A DNA stretch of 22,572 nucleotides from RGIG5675 sp050943435. Lineage in GTDB: Bacteria; Bacillota; Clostridia; Oscillospirales; Ruminococcaceae. The stretch spans positions 1 to 22,572 of the forward strand of contig JBMNPE010000019.1 of NCBI GenBank assembly GCA_050943435.1. Direction: 5' to 3'. The notes under the pieces were generated by a model, which was not told where the DNA came from, ran no database searches, and was given only the letters and a program-made list of their open reading frames with translations. A program made the translations under genes and the position numbers. This document shows, piece by piece, positions 15,480-22,572 of this stretch. Numbering within the stretch: position 1 is the stretch's first letter; every line of letters starts with the position of its first letter.

Positions 15480-16169
15480 TTATTTCTTAATGTTCTTTTC
15501 GGAGAGCTGTATCAGGTTGAGCATGGAAGTCGCATACAGCGGGTATCTCTTTGACATTTCCTCCGTAGTTATCGAAAAGGCCTTCCTGTTCTCGACACTC
15601 TCTATCCCGGCACAGCCCGAATCGGAAAGCATTGCGGATATCCTTGCCTTTGCGGCCGACATGGAAGAATCCGTATAGCCGTTATATAATGAACTCGGCA
15701 CGGAAAACATCGCGTCAGTGTTGTCGGGGCTCGACTCAAACATGTTGCGGAACATGGCGTATACGGCCATCATGAGGTAGTTGGACACTTCCTGAACAAG
15801 CTTCTTGCTTGAGCACTTCTGCAGCATGTCGAAGAGGATGTTGAGCGAGTTTACGATGAGCTTCTTGTTGAGCACAGGAAGCACGCTCCCCTGGAACTTG
15901 TTGTCTGTAGACGGCTCCTTGTCAGGGATGTCCTCGACCGAAAGCGTGAGCCCGCTCCTGTCGGGAGATCGTCCCAGCAGATAATCGCAGGATACGCCGT
16001 AGTAGTCGGCAACCTTAACCACAAAGCTCAGGCCGCATTCCCTTATCCCCTTTTCGTAATGCGACAGCAGAGCCTGTGAAATTCCCAGATTTGCCGCTGC
16101 TTCCTTCTGTGTTATCCCGCGTTCTTTTCTCAGTAAAGTAAGTATTCTGCTGAAGCTTGCGTCACCCAT
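15480..16169 (-). CDS. XRE-family helix-turn-helix regulator with an unrecognised C-terminal domain
   Basis: This 229-residue protein has a Cro/C1-type helix-turn-helix at residues 7-67, with the KERGITQKEAAANLGISQ and LLSHYEKG segments and the closing ADYYGVSCDYLLGRSPDR. A long mostly helical C-terminal region (about 90-229) with no family I recognise follows. It contains a Leu-rich helix pair that could dimerise or sense a signal. The ATG at 16169 is weakly supported, since the nearest GAGG is about 13 bases away. The gene has its own good promoter and lies divergent from the pseudo-phosphatase/CobO-like pair, 99 bases apart. It is the most likely regulator of that pair. This is inferred from position only. 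Confidence 0.85.
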   Translation of the reverse strand: MGDASFSRILTLLRKERGITQKEAAANLGISQALLSHYEKGIRECGLSFVVKVADYYGVSCDYLLGRSPDRSGLTLSVEDIPDKEPSTDNKFQGSVLPVLNKKLIVNSLNILFDMLQKCSSKKLVQEVSNYLMMAVYAMFRNMFESSPDNTDAMFSVPSSLYNGYTDSSMSAAKARISAMLSDSGCAGIESVENRKAFSITTEEMSKRYPLYATSMLNLIQLSEKNIKK

Positions 16170-16205
16170 CCCAGATTATCTGCCTCTTCAAAAGTCGGTT
16201 TTTTT

Positions 16206-16234
16206 ATTATAGAAAAAGTTATACAGATTGTAAA
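16206..16234 (-). promoter_or_regulatory. Promoter of the XRE-type regulator
   Basis: On the minus strand TTTACA (16234-16229), a 17-base spacer and a perfect TATAAT (16211-16206) lie about 37 bases before the start codon. The promoter sits inside the 99-base gap to the divergent pair, so any operator here could govern both directions. Confidence 0.65.
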
Positions 16235-16268
16235 GTTAGGATAAAACAAATTTTCGAGGTATTTTTGT

Positions 16269-16985
16269 ATGAAGACTTGCAGGATACACCTGTTGCGCTC
16301 GGGCCTTACGGAAGCCGCTGTCAAGGGCGTCTACCGCGGCTCAACCGACACCATACTGGACAGGGCCGGAAGAAAGGCCCTCTCCGAGACGGCGTCCTCC
16401 CTTCACTACCCGTATGTTGAGAAAGTATACACGGGAGACATCACGGCGGACCAGGAATCTGCAGGAATCATGTTCCCCGGGGTTGAAATAGTGAGCACAA
16501 GGGACCTCAACGGCATGGGCCTCGGAGTGTTCGAGGGAATGAGCTTCGACGAACTCAAGGACAGCGAGGCGTTCCAGAAGTGGGTTTCCCCAAGCGGGGG
16601 ATACGTCCCCGACGGCGGGGAGCTCCCCGCAGACTTTTCAAAGAGGGTCGTCTCCGCAGTGACCGGGATCGTAAAAAGCTGCTTTGAGGACCTCATCCCG
16701 TCTGTCGCGGTAGTCGCGTCGATGGGAGTAATCGGGGCCATTCTTGCGGAAATAGGCCTTCCGAAGGCAGACTCGCTCGACTGGCAGTGCGACAACGGAT
16801 ACGGATACACATGCATCGCCGACAGCACGCTCTTCTACAGGGAGCCCGTGCTTGAGATAGTGTCGAAGATCCCCACAAAGGGTTCCGACGGGGAAGACGG
16901 CCCATATCACGACGAAGCGGACGACGACTGGGTCGACGACGGCACGCTGGACGCATGGATGAAAGACGACAGAGAGGAGAAATAG
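16269..16985 (+). CDS. Histidine-phosphatase-superfamily protein lacking catalytic residues (pseudo-phosphatase)
   Basis: This 238-residue protein has the layout of the phosphoglycerate-mutase-like family (CobC/GpmB group): a first strand and motif (IHLLRSGLTEAAVKGVYRGS), a long middle, DLNGMGLGVFEGMSFDEL at about 79-96, a strand with VAVVASMGVIGAIL at about 146-159, and an acidic tail rich in Asp. The catalytic RHG is RSG at 10-12, so the phosphorylated histidine is Ser. The second histidine motif, normally SHGG or THGG, is SMGV at 151-154. The Arg of the usual SxxxRxxxTA element and the acidic residue before the FEG motif are also absent. It should not be an active phosphatase. A CGAGGT site lies eight bases before the ATG. 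The CobO-like gene follows after one base. Confidence 0.85.
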   Translation: MKTCRIHLLRSGLTEAAVKGVYRGSTDTILDRAGRKALSETASSLHYPYVEKVYTGDITADQESAGIMFPGVEIVSTRDLNGMGLGVFEGMSFDELKDSEAFQKWVSPSGGYVPDGGELPADFSKRVVSAVTGIVKSCFEDLIPSVAVVASMGVIGAILAEIGLPKADSLDWQCDNGYGYTCIADSTLFYREPVLEIVSKIPTKGSDGEDGPYHDEADDDWVDDGTLDAWMKDDREEK

Positions 16986-16986
16986 A

Positions 16987-17544
16987 TTGGAGAACAGCTC
17001 AAATGCCAACCAGAATGCGGCCTCCGGACAGGAGGAGAAAAAGGCCGTAGGGAGGATATTCCTGATAACCGGCCCTGGAAAGGCAAAATCGGCGGCATGC
17101 GCCGGACTTACGGCGAGATTCATCGGCAGGGGCTACACGGCACTCTACTGTCAGTATTTTAAGGACGGCACTTCCGGCGAATGCTTTTCGCTGAGGGCAC
17201 TCGGAGCAGAGGTCCGCTCCGCCTCGGCCGGCGGAAAGTTCCTCTGGCAGATGGACGAGGCAGACCGCGAGGAGACAGGCAGGAGGATAGGCAGGATGAA
17301 CTCCACTGTCATCCGCGACGCGGAGGACTTCATGGTAATAGGACTCGACGAAGCCCTGGACGCCGTCTCGGAAGGGCTCATGAGAGACGAAGACATAATG
17401 TCCATGGTGTCTGCAAATCCCTCGGCAGATTTCATAATCAGCGGGGAAAAGGCCAGCGAAGCACTCAGGGAGGCTGCCGACTACTGCATCAGGGTGGAGA
17501 CCGAAAAAAGGCCTCAGAGTCCCGTCCCCTTTTCCGACGACTGA
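16987..17544 (+). CDS. CobO/CobA-like P-loop protein (corrinoid adenosyltransferase family) with an altered P-loop
   Basis: This 185-residue protein resembles cob(I)yrinic acid a,c-diamide adenosyltransferases, which transfer adenosyl from ATP to cobalt. Matching segments are GRIFLITGPGKAKSAACAGL at 22-41, ALYCQYFKDGTSGE at 52-65, KFLWQMDEADREE at 84-96, MVIGLDEALDAVSEGLM and the late IISGEKASEALREAADYC. The P-loop, normally like GDGKGKTTAA, is GPGKAKSAAC: the Gly before the second Lys is Ala and the paired Thr residues are Ser-Ala. The usual C-terminal tail of the family is missing. The start is TTG with an AGGAGA site inside the end of the preceding gene. Only one base separates the two genes. 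Activity as an adenosyltransferase is doubtful, and other cobalamin genes are absent from the window. Confidence 0.75.
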   Translation: MENSSNANQNAASGQEEKKAVGRIFLITGPGKAKSAACAGLTARFIGRGYTALYCQYFKDGTSGECFSLRALGAEVRSASAGGKFLWQMDEADREETGRRIGRMNSTVIRDAEDFMVIGLDEALDAVSEGLMRDEDIMSMVSANPSADFIISGEKASEALREAADYCIRVETEKRPQSPVPFSDD

Positions 17545-17561
17545 TCCAGGAGGAAAAAATC

Positions 17562-17602
17562 AATAAAAAGAAGCGGCGGGCCCGGAATTCCGGACCCGCT
17601 GC
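17562..17602 (-). terminator. Terminator of the nfnAB operon
   Basis: On the minus strand a long GC-rich hairpin (17602-17588 with 17587-17573, imperfect at two positions) is followed by CTTCTTTTTATTG. It lies about 20 bases after the nfnB stop. It could also slow plus-strand transcription of the CobO-like gene, but no T-run follows on that side. Confidence 0.65.
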
Positions 17603-17620
17603 ATTTATGTCTGCTGCCTG

Positions 17621-19012
17621 TTATTTGGAAGAGAGGTATTTGTCGATGCTGGCCGCGGCAGCCTTGCCGGCGCCCATTGCCAGGATGACTGTGGCAGCGC
17701 CTGTGACGGCGTCTCCGCCTGCATACACGCCTTCCCTCGTGGTCTCCCCGCCTTCGTCCTTGGTGACGATGCATCCGTGGCTGTTGGCCTCTAGGCCCTT
17801 CGTCGTGGATGTGATCAGCGGGTTCGGTGAGGTTCCGAGTGCCATGATGACTGTGTCGCAGTCGATGACATATTCAGATCCCTCGATCGGTACAGGTCTC
17901 CTTCTCCCGGAGGCATCGGGCTCTCCGAGCTCCATCCTGATGACCCTGACACCGCAGACGGCTCCGTTGTCGTCCTGGAGTATCTCCACAGGATTCTGGA
18001 GCAGGTCGAAGATGATGCCCTCTTCCTTGGCGTGATGGACTTCCTCGGCCCTTGCCGGAAGCTCCTTTTCCGATCTCCTGTATACAATGTGTACTTCCGA
18101 GCCGAGCCTGAGAGCTGTCCTCGCAGCGTCCATTGCGACGTTTCCGCCTCCGACGACTACGGTCTTCTTGCCGCACTTGATCGGGGTGTCGCTGTCTTCC
18201 CTGTATGCCTTCATCAGGTTGTTCCTGGTGAGGAATTCGTTGGCGGAATAAACTCCGTCGGCGATCTCGCCCGGTATTCCCATGAATCTCGGGAGTCCTG
18301 CGCCGCTTCCGATGAACACAGCTGAGAATCCCTGTTCGTCGAACAGCTCGTCGATCGTTATGGACCTTCCGATGATGACGTCCGTAACAATCTTGACTCC
18401 GAGCTTCTTGACGTTCTCTATCTCGGGCTTCACTACCCCGTCCTTCGGAAGACGGAACTCAGGAATGCCGTAGATGAGCACTCCGCCGGGTTCGTGGAAG
18501 GCTTCAAAGATCGTCACGTCATAGCCCATTTTCGCGAGGTCGCCCGCGCAGGTCAGTCCGGACGGGCCGGAGCCGATGACGGCTACCTTCTTGCCCTTGG
18601 GCTCGCCCTTCTTTGCAGCGAAATACCCGTTCTCCCTTGACCAGTCGGCAACATAGCGCTCGAGCTTGCCGATGGCTACAGGCTGGCTCTTGATTCCCCT
18701 TATGCACTTGCCCTCGCACTGGGTCTCCTGCGGGCAGACGCGTCCGCAGACTGCCGGCAGCGAGGATGAAAGGGCGATTATATCGGCAGCGCCTTTGATG
18801 TCATTTTCCTTGATCTTCTGGATGAAGGCGGGAATATTGATTGCAACCGGGCATCCTGTGACGCACCTTGGATTCTTGCAGTTGAGGCAGCGGGAAGCCT
18901 CAAGAGCGGCTTCCTCTCCGTTGTATCCGAGGCAGACCTCTTCGAAATTCTTAGCCCTGACCTTGGGGTCCTGTTCGCGGACCGGAACTCTGTCAATAAC
19001 AGCCATTGTCAA
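17621..19012 (-). CDS. nfnB: NfnB: NADPH-binding subunit of NADH-dependent ferredoxin:NADP+ oxidoreductase (GltA-like)
   Basis: The large subunit of the Nfn electron-bifurcating transhydrogenase carries an FAD and two 4Fe-4S clusters and reacts with NADP(H) and ferredoxin. The 463-residue protein has an N-terminal iron-sulfur region (CLNCKNPRCVTGCPV at about 42-56; CGRVCPQETQCEGKC at about 89-103). An FAD-binding GSGPSGLTCAGDL follows at about 147-159, then the NADP-binding region GGGNVAMDAARTAL at about 288-301 and a late GDAVTGAATVILAMG. Alone it would be called glutamate synthase small subunit, but the next gene is nfnA and no glutamate synthase large subunit is present. The start may be TTG at 19012 (AGGAGG five bases away) or ATG at 19006 (11 bases away). 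nfnA lies 18 bases upstream. Confidence 0.9.
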   Translation of the reverse strand: MTMAVIDRVPVREQDPKVRAKNFEEVCLGYNGEEAALEASRCLNCKNPRCVTGCPVAINIPAFIQKIKENDIKGAADIIALSSSLPAVCGRVCPQETQCEGKCIRGIKSQPVAIGKLERYVADWSRENGYFAAKKGEPKGKKVAVIGSGPSGLTCAGDLAKMGYDVTIFEAFHEPGGVLIYGIPEFRLPKDGVVKPEIENVKKLGVKIVTDVIIGRSITIDELFDEQGFSAVFIGSGAGLPRFMGIPGEIADGVYSANEFLTRNNLMKAYREDSDTPIKCGKKTVVVGGGNVAMDAARTALRLGSEVHIVYRRSEKELPARAEEVHHAKEEGIIFDLLQNPVEILQDDNGAVCGVRVIRMELGEPDASGRRRPVPIEGSEYVIDCDTVIMALGTSPNPLITSTTKGLEANSHGCIVTKDEGGETTREGVYAGGDAVTGAATVILAMGAGKAAAASIDKYLSSK

Positions 19013-19030
19013 TAAATCCTCCTTCTATCC

Positions 19031-19906
19031 TCAGCACATTCCGCAGCCGCCGTGCTGCTTCTCGCCCTCTTCATAGGCGAGCATTGCCCTGCCCTCTTCG
19101 GTCTTGTACATGCGCTGGCGGCGCATTGCGAGATCGAAGTCGACCTTGTGTCCGTCAAATTCAGGTCCGTCCACGCATGCGAACTTCACTTCGCCGTCGA
19201 CGAGGATCCTGCAGGCTCCGCACATTCCAGTTCCGTCGATCATGATCGGGTTCATGGAGACTGTTGTCGGGATTCCGAGCTCCTTGGTCGTGATGCAGGT
19301 GAACTTCATCATGATCACAGGTCCGATGGCGACGCATCTGTCATAGTGCTGTCCCTCGGAAATCAGCTTCTTTAGATAATCGGTGGCAACGCCCTTGAGA
19401 CCGTATGAACCGTCGTCAGTTGTGATATAGACATTGGTGGCCACTTCCCTGAACTGGTCCTCCATGAAGATCAGGTCCTTGGTCCTCGCTCCGAGGATGA
19501 CGTCGCACGGAATCCCGTGCTCGTGGAACCACTTTACCTGTGCATATACAGGAGCTGTTCCGACACCGCCGCCGATAAAGATGTAATGTTCCTTCTTGAG
19601 CTCGTCGATGTCCTTGTATACGAAATCGGAGGGCTTGCCGAGAGGTCCAACGATGTCGGTAAAGGAATCGCCGACTTTGAGCTTGCTCATCTTAGCCGTT
19701 GAAACTCCGATGACCTGGAAAACTATGGTGACAGTGCCCTTTTCCTTGTCAAAGTCGCAGATCGTGAGAGGAATTCTCTCTCCGAGCTCCCCGGTCCTCA
19801 CGATCAGGAACTGTCCCGGTTTGGCACTGTGCGCCACATACGGGGCCTCTACTTCCATCAGCCAGTTTTTCTCTGAGAGATGGTCAACCTTAAGAATCTT
19901 GAACAT
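19031..19906 (-). CDS. nfnA: NfnA: NAD(H)-binding FAD/2Fe-2S subunit of the Nfn transhydrogenase
   Basis: The small subunit of Nfn is related to dihydroorotate dehydrogenase electron-transfer subunits. It binds NADH and FAD and holds a 2Fe-2S cluster. The 291-residue protein has the FAD motif GERIPLTICDFD at about 42-53, the nucleotide-binding segment GGGVGTAPVYAQ at about 114-125 and the cluster region DGTGMCGACRILVDG with a further Cys (KFACVDGPEF) at about 222-250. It ends in an unusual Cys-rich tail, GGCGMC. The ATG at 19906 has a GGAGG site five bases away. It is the first gene of the nfnAB operon. I see no convincing promoter in the 225 bases upstream. Confidence 0.9.
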   Translation of the reverse strand: MFKILKVDHLSEKNWLMEVEAPYVAHSAKPGQFLIVRTGELGERIPLTICDFDKEKGTVTIVFQVIGVSTAKMSKLKVGDSFTDIVGPLGKPSDFVYKDIDELKKEHYIFIGGGVGTAPVYAQVKWFHEHGIPCDVILGARTKDLIFMEDQFREVATNVYITTDDGSYGLKGVATDYLKKLISEGQHYDRCVAIGPVIMMKFTCITTKELGIPTTVSMNPIMIDGTGMCGACRILVDGEVKFACVDGPEFDGHKVDFDLAMRRQRMYKTEEGRAMLAYEEGEKQHGGCGMC

Positions 19907-20134
19907 TTTGTCCTCCGTCTCTTCTTTTTTATGCCTGCGAACGGCATGATCTCAACGTTTTGGTGCGGTTTCAAAAATCCTAGACAATACTACTACAAAA
20001 AACCGCTTTAATCCATATAATATAGCGAAATTCGTGCAGATTGAGCCATTTTTTCCGTGCATGCGGGACACAGCCGCCCACTCACATGAACAAGCGGCGG
20101 ACCCTGAAAGAGGATCCGCCGCCGTTTCATCAAA
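19907..20134. other. Non-coding gap between the PBP gene and nfnA
   Basis: This gap of 228 bases holds the nfnA ribosome binding site (19912-19916), a small hairpin ATGCC/GGCAT (19931-19947), a widely spaced inverted repeat (GCGGTTT near 19965, AAACCGC near 20009), an AT-rich TATAATAT at 20016-20023, and the PBP terminator candidate. I see no gene and no recognisable RNA. A promoter for nfnA is expected on the minus strand, but none stands out. Confidence 0.4.
20094..20122 (-). terminator. Terminator candidate of the penicillin-binding protein gene
   Basis: A 12-bp GC-rich stem (20094-20105 with 20111-20122, one G-U pair on the minus strand) with a five-base loop lies 13 bases after the PBP stop. 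Only TTGTT follows, so the U-tract is weak. Confidence 0.55.
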
Positions 20135-22572
20135 TTATCCGGTAAGGGCATCTGCCGTTCCGTCGCATACGTCAGGAATATTGGTCTGCTTATAGTACCC
20201 TGTAGCGACGTTTGTACACGAGCTGCTCGCAAGATCGCCCGACTCCAGACAGAAGGTCCGGGCGACGACATTGTCGCTTGTCGGGAACTCCTTGTACTCA
20301 AGCCCCTCGCTCACCTGGGACATAATCTTCCTCCATATGAGCTGAGCCGGGCGCGGCCAGATGTTGGTGACATATTCAGGTTCATCATATCCGGCCCAGA
20401 CGCCGCACACATAATAAGGATTCATTCCTACAATCCAGTTGTCGGAGTTGTCCGAGGAAGTGCCGGTTTTGCCGACAAGGTCCATGTCCCCGTACCGGAC
20501 ATTGTATGCCGTGCCGCTTGTAAAGACCTCTCTGAGAAGCCTGTTCATTATGTACGCTGAATCCTCATCGAGTGCCTGGGTCACCTTTACCTTGGAGGCC
20601 TTGTCTATTATGACGGTCCCCTTGGAATCCTCGACATACCTGTAGCAGTGGCCTTCCGTGAAGACTCCGCCGTTTCCGAATATCTGGAATGCCGCAGTCA
20701 TCTCATAGACTGATTCGCCGTTCGTGAGGCCGCCGAGTGCGAGGGAGTCGGTCCTGTCGGTAATCACCGTCCCGTCGGAAGTGGTGGTCGTCTCCTGCAG
20801 ATGCGTGAATCCGAGGAAGTTGGTCAGGTAGTCAAAGCTGTAGTCCGGCGTCACCAGGTAGTGCATGATCCTCGCCGCAATCGTGTTGAGGGACTGCCTG
20901 AGAGCCACATTCACCGTCACGGGAGAGCCATAGGTGTTTGAATAGTTTCTCGGCCACTGTGTGGTCGTCCCGTTCTCCTCGATTGTTATCGGGGCATCCG
21001 GGAACAGCGTGGAATACGTTATCTTGTCCATCTGGATGGCAGGCCCGTAAACAGCTATGGGCTTTATTGCAGATCCTGTCTGCCTAAGTCCTCCGTCGAG
21101 GAAGTCTCCTATGGGCCCGGTGGCCCTGTTGAACGCGAGCGAAGTGGTCTTTTCGTACATGCTGCCCTCAAGGCCCAGGAGCTCTCCCTGGTAGTTCATC
21201 AGGATTATTCCGCCTTCGAGGTGCTGCTCCTCCCCGGTCACATCGCTTACGGACGTCAGGTAATCGGGCCAGTAGTCGTCCGTCGCATCGTCGTTGAGGA
21301 CGGTATCGTCCATGATGGCCTGAATGTCTTCATCAATGGTGAGATAAACGGTAAGTCCGCCGTTATAGAACTCATCGATGGCCTCATCTTCAGTAAGGCC
21401 GTTGTACCTCTGCAGGTCATATATGACCTCGGCCACGGCAGTGTCAGTGAACCAGCTCCACACTTCAGTGTTGGCATCCTGGGTATATTCAGTGGAGCCG
21501 AACACCATCGTCGCCGATTCCTCGAGAGCCTCGGCGTACTCGTTGTCGGTGAGCCAGCCCTGCTCGTGCATGGTGTAGAGTATCTGCTCCCGCTGCCGCT
21601 GGTTTTCGTCAGGGTGCAGGAATGGGTTGTACGCCGTCGGGTACTTGGTGACGCAGACAATTGCGGCCGATTCAGCCGCAGTCAGTTCCGACGTAGTCTT
21701 CCCGAAATAGGCATTTGCAGCGGACTCGACCCCCGCAAGAGTCCCTGACAATCGTATTGTATTGAGATACGCCTCCAGGACCTGCTCCTTTGAGAACCGC
21801 TTGTTCATCACGAGGGCCCTGTAGATTTCGGTGATCTTTCTCAAAATACCGGCAAGTCCCGAGGTTTCGTCGTCACCGGTTATGTTCTTGATAAGCTGCT
21901 GGTATATGGTGGAGCCGCCCTGCTTCGTGGAGAACAGGTTCACCCCCGGAAGCAGGTTCAGGAACGCTGCGATTGTCCTTTTCCAGTCGACTCCGTTGTG
22001 CTTCCAGAACCTGACGTCCTCGGAAGCCACGGTTGCGTCTATCAGGCATTGGGGCATGTCGCTGTAGTCGACCCAGATCCTGTTTTCTGTGCCGTATATC
22101 CTCTGGTATTCATGCCATGTTCCGGTGTCATCGTCATACGCCATGAGCCTGGTGGAATAAGAAAGCTTGAGCTGGTTGAGGTCGAGAAGCGTGTCGTCGT
22201 CGGCTGTGGCGTTCACGACATAGACCGCGACCATCACGCCCATTACGCATCCCGCGATGATGCAGAGGCACAGCAGCAGGCACAAGACCTTGAGTATGCC
22301 TATCACTATCCTCGCAAACAGGCTGCGCTTCTTCTTGGGCTTCTTTCCGCGCTTTTTCTTCTTTTTTCCGTCTCCGGACTCGCCGTCCGTGCCGTCTCCT
22401 CCTCCGGAACCGCCGTCTCCGCCGCCTGACCCGTCATCTGCGGCCCGTTCGGCGGAGTCCTCCCCAGCCACGGTGGAATCTGCATCCTCGGGGTCGAAGA
22501 TCAATGTGTCCCCGGCACCGGAATATTCCGATTCATCCTCTCCGGAAGCTTCTTCCGCCTCCGGGTTTTCGG
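20135..22572 (-). CDS. Class A penicillin-binding protein (glycosyltransferase plus transpeptidase), N-terminus beyond window
   Basis: This bifunctional enzyme polymerises and cross-links peptidoglycan. The frame has no stop from 20135 to the right edge, so the TTG at 22504 is not the true start; the gene begins outside the window. The visible N-terminal tail is acidic and Gly-rich. A Lys/Arg cluster (KKKKKRGKKPKKKR) follows, then one membrane segment (about 22309-22214). The GT51 domain has SEDVRFWKHNGVDW (Glu codon near 22021) and TKQGGSTIYQQL. The transpeptidase has SAIK as SxxK (near 21073), SLN and KTGTSSDNSDNW. The C-terminus holds two Cys (FCLESGDL, SSCTN) after the catalytic domain and no PASTA repeat. 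At least 812 residues are present. pbpA/ponA naming cannot be decided from the sequence. Confidence 0.95.
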   Translation of the reverse strand, partial: ENPEAEEASGEDESEYSGAGDTLIFDPEDADSTVAGEDSAERAADDGSGGGDGGSGGGDGTDGESGDGKKKKKRGKKPKKKRSLFARIVIGILKVLCLLLCLCIIAGCVMGVMVAVYVVNATADDDTLLDLNQLKLSYSTRLMAYDDDTGTWHEYQRIYGTENRIWVDYSDMPQCLIDATVASEDVRFWKHNGVDWKRTIAAFLNLLPGVNLFSTKQGGSTIYQQLIKNITGDDETSGLAGILRKITEIYRALVMNKRFSKEQVLEAYLNTIRLSGTLAGVESAANAYFGKTTSELTAAESAAIVCVTKYPTAYNPFLHPDENQRQREQILYTMHEQGWLTDNEYAEALEESATMVFGSTEYTQDANTEVWSWFTDTAVAEVIYDLQRYNGLTEDEAIDEFYNGGLTVYLTIDEDIQAIMDDTVLNDDATDDYWPDYLTSVSDVTGEEQHLEGGIILMNYQGELLGLEGSMYEKTTSLAFNRATGPIGDFLDGGLRQTGSAIKPIAVYGPAIQMDKITYSTLFPDAPITIEENGTTTQWPRNYSNTYGSPVTVNVALRQSLNTIAARIMHYLVTPDYSFDYLTNFLGFTHLQETTTTSDGTVITDRTDSLALGGLTNGESVYEMTAAFQIFGNGGVFTEGHCYRYVEDSKGTVIIDKASKVKVTQALDEDSAYIMNRLLREVFTSGTAYNVRYGDMDLVGKTGTSSDNSDNWIVGMNPYYVCGVWAGYDEPEYVTNIWPRPAQLIWRKIMSQVSEGLEYKEFPTSDNVVARTFCLESGDLASSSCTNVATGYYKQTNIPDVCDGTADALTG

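Noticed and set aside
14782..15678. Plus-strand open frame of 298 codons in another frame of secA
   Set aside because: It overlaps secA entirely in its first two thirds, its composition is shadow-like, and it runs through two terminator hairpins.
17545..17572. AGGAGG-like sequence after the CobO-like gene, looking like a ribosome binding site
   Set aside because: No start codon with an open frame follows; the stretch runs into the nfnAB terminator hairpin.
17621..19012. Annotation as glutamate synthase small subunit (gltD)
   Set aside because: The neighbour is the NfnA-type subunit and no large subunit is present, so NfnB is the better reading.
19960..20030. Widely spaced inverted repeat GCGGTTT/AAACCGC and TATAAT-like DNA before nfnA, considered as an operator or small RNA gene
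   Set aside because: The arms are only seven bases and about 37 bases apart, and no -35 at proper spacing was found. It is too weak to call.

Overview
The window looks like a chromosomal core region of an anaerobic, low-redox Firmicute of class Clostridia. Three things point there: an NfnAB electron-bifurcating transhydrogenase pair, the DUF512 radical-SAM gene next to der, and strong AGGAGG-type ribosome binding sites with frequent TTG or GTG starts. G+C is moderately high, Arg is very often AGG and Ile often ATA. I cannot resolve family or genus. I see no mobile element, CRISPR array, tRNA or rRNA gene.

Layout. 1-1009 (minus): an M50 site-2-protease-like gene cut by the left edge, preceded by a TetR-family regulator whose C-terminus is out of frame at a six-base homopolymer. 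1201-1389 (plus): rpmB (L28), ending at a bidirectional terminator shared with der. 1446-6153 (minus): pgi, a small P-loop protein, rpmF (L32, with its own near-consensus promoter and terminator), a PDZ/radical-SAM/DUF512 protein, and der. 6365-7666 (plus): mtaB, a tRNA methylthiotransferase. 7745-11357 (minus): ftsK behind a degenerate UppP-family membrane protein. 11472-15367 (plus): tdk, a GNAT acetyltransferase and secA. 15480-16169 (minus): an XRE-type regulator. It is divergent from a tightly coupled pair (16269-17544, plus) made of a histidine-phosphatase-fold protein without its catalytic residues and a CobO/CobA-like protein with an altered P-loop. 17621-19906 (minus): nfnA-nfnB. 20135-22572 (minus): a class A penicillin-binding protein whose reading frame runs off the right edge, so its start is not in this window.

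Most genes are housekeeping: ribosomal proteins and ribosome assembly (rpmB, rpmF, der), tRNA modification (mtaB), secretion (secA), chromosome segregation (ftsK), cell wall (class A PBP, UppP-like), redox balance (nfnAB), glycolysis (pgi) and nucleotide salvage (tdk). The most unusual part is 15480-17544. There an XRE regulator faces a two-gene unit related to the cobalamin enzymes CobC and CobO, and both proteins have changed at the residues those enzymes use for catalysis. Together with the UppP homologue that lacks its acidic catalytic motif, the window has three likely pseudo-enzymes or repurposed enzymes. Other points of interest are a probable leaderless transcript for the M50 gene, whose -35 lies in the U-tract of the preceding terminator, and a possible RNA switch between rpmF and the DUF512 gene. 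All family calls come from reading motifs by eye, not from database searches.
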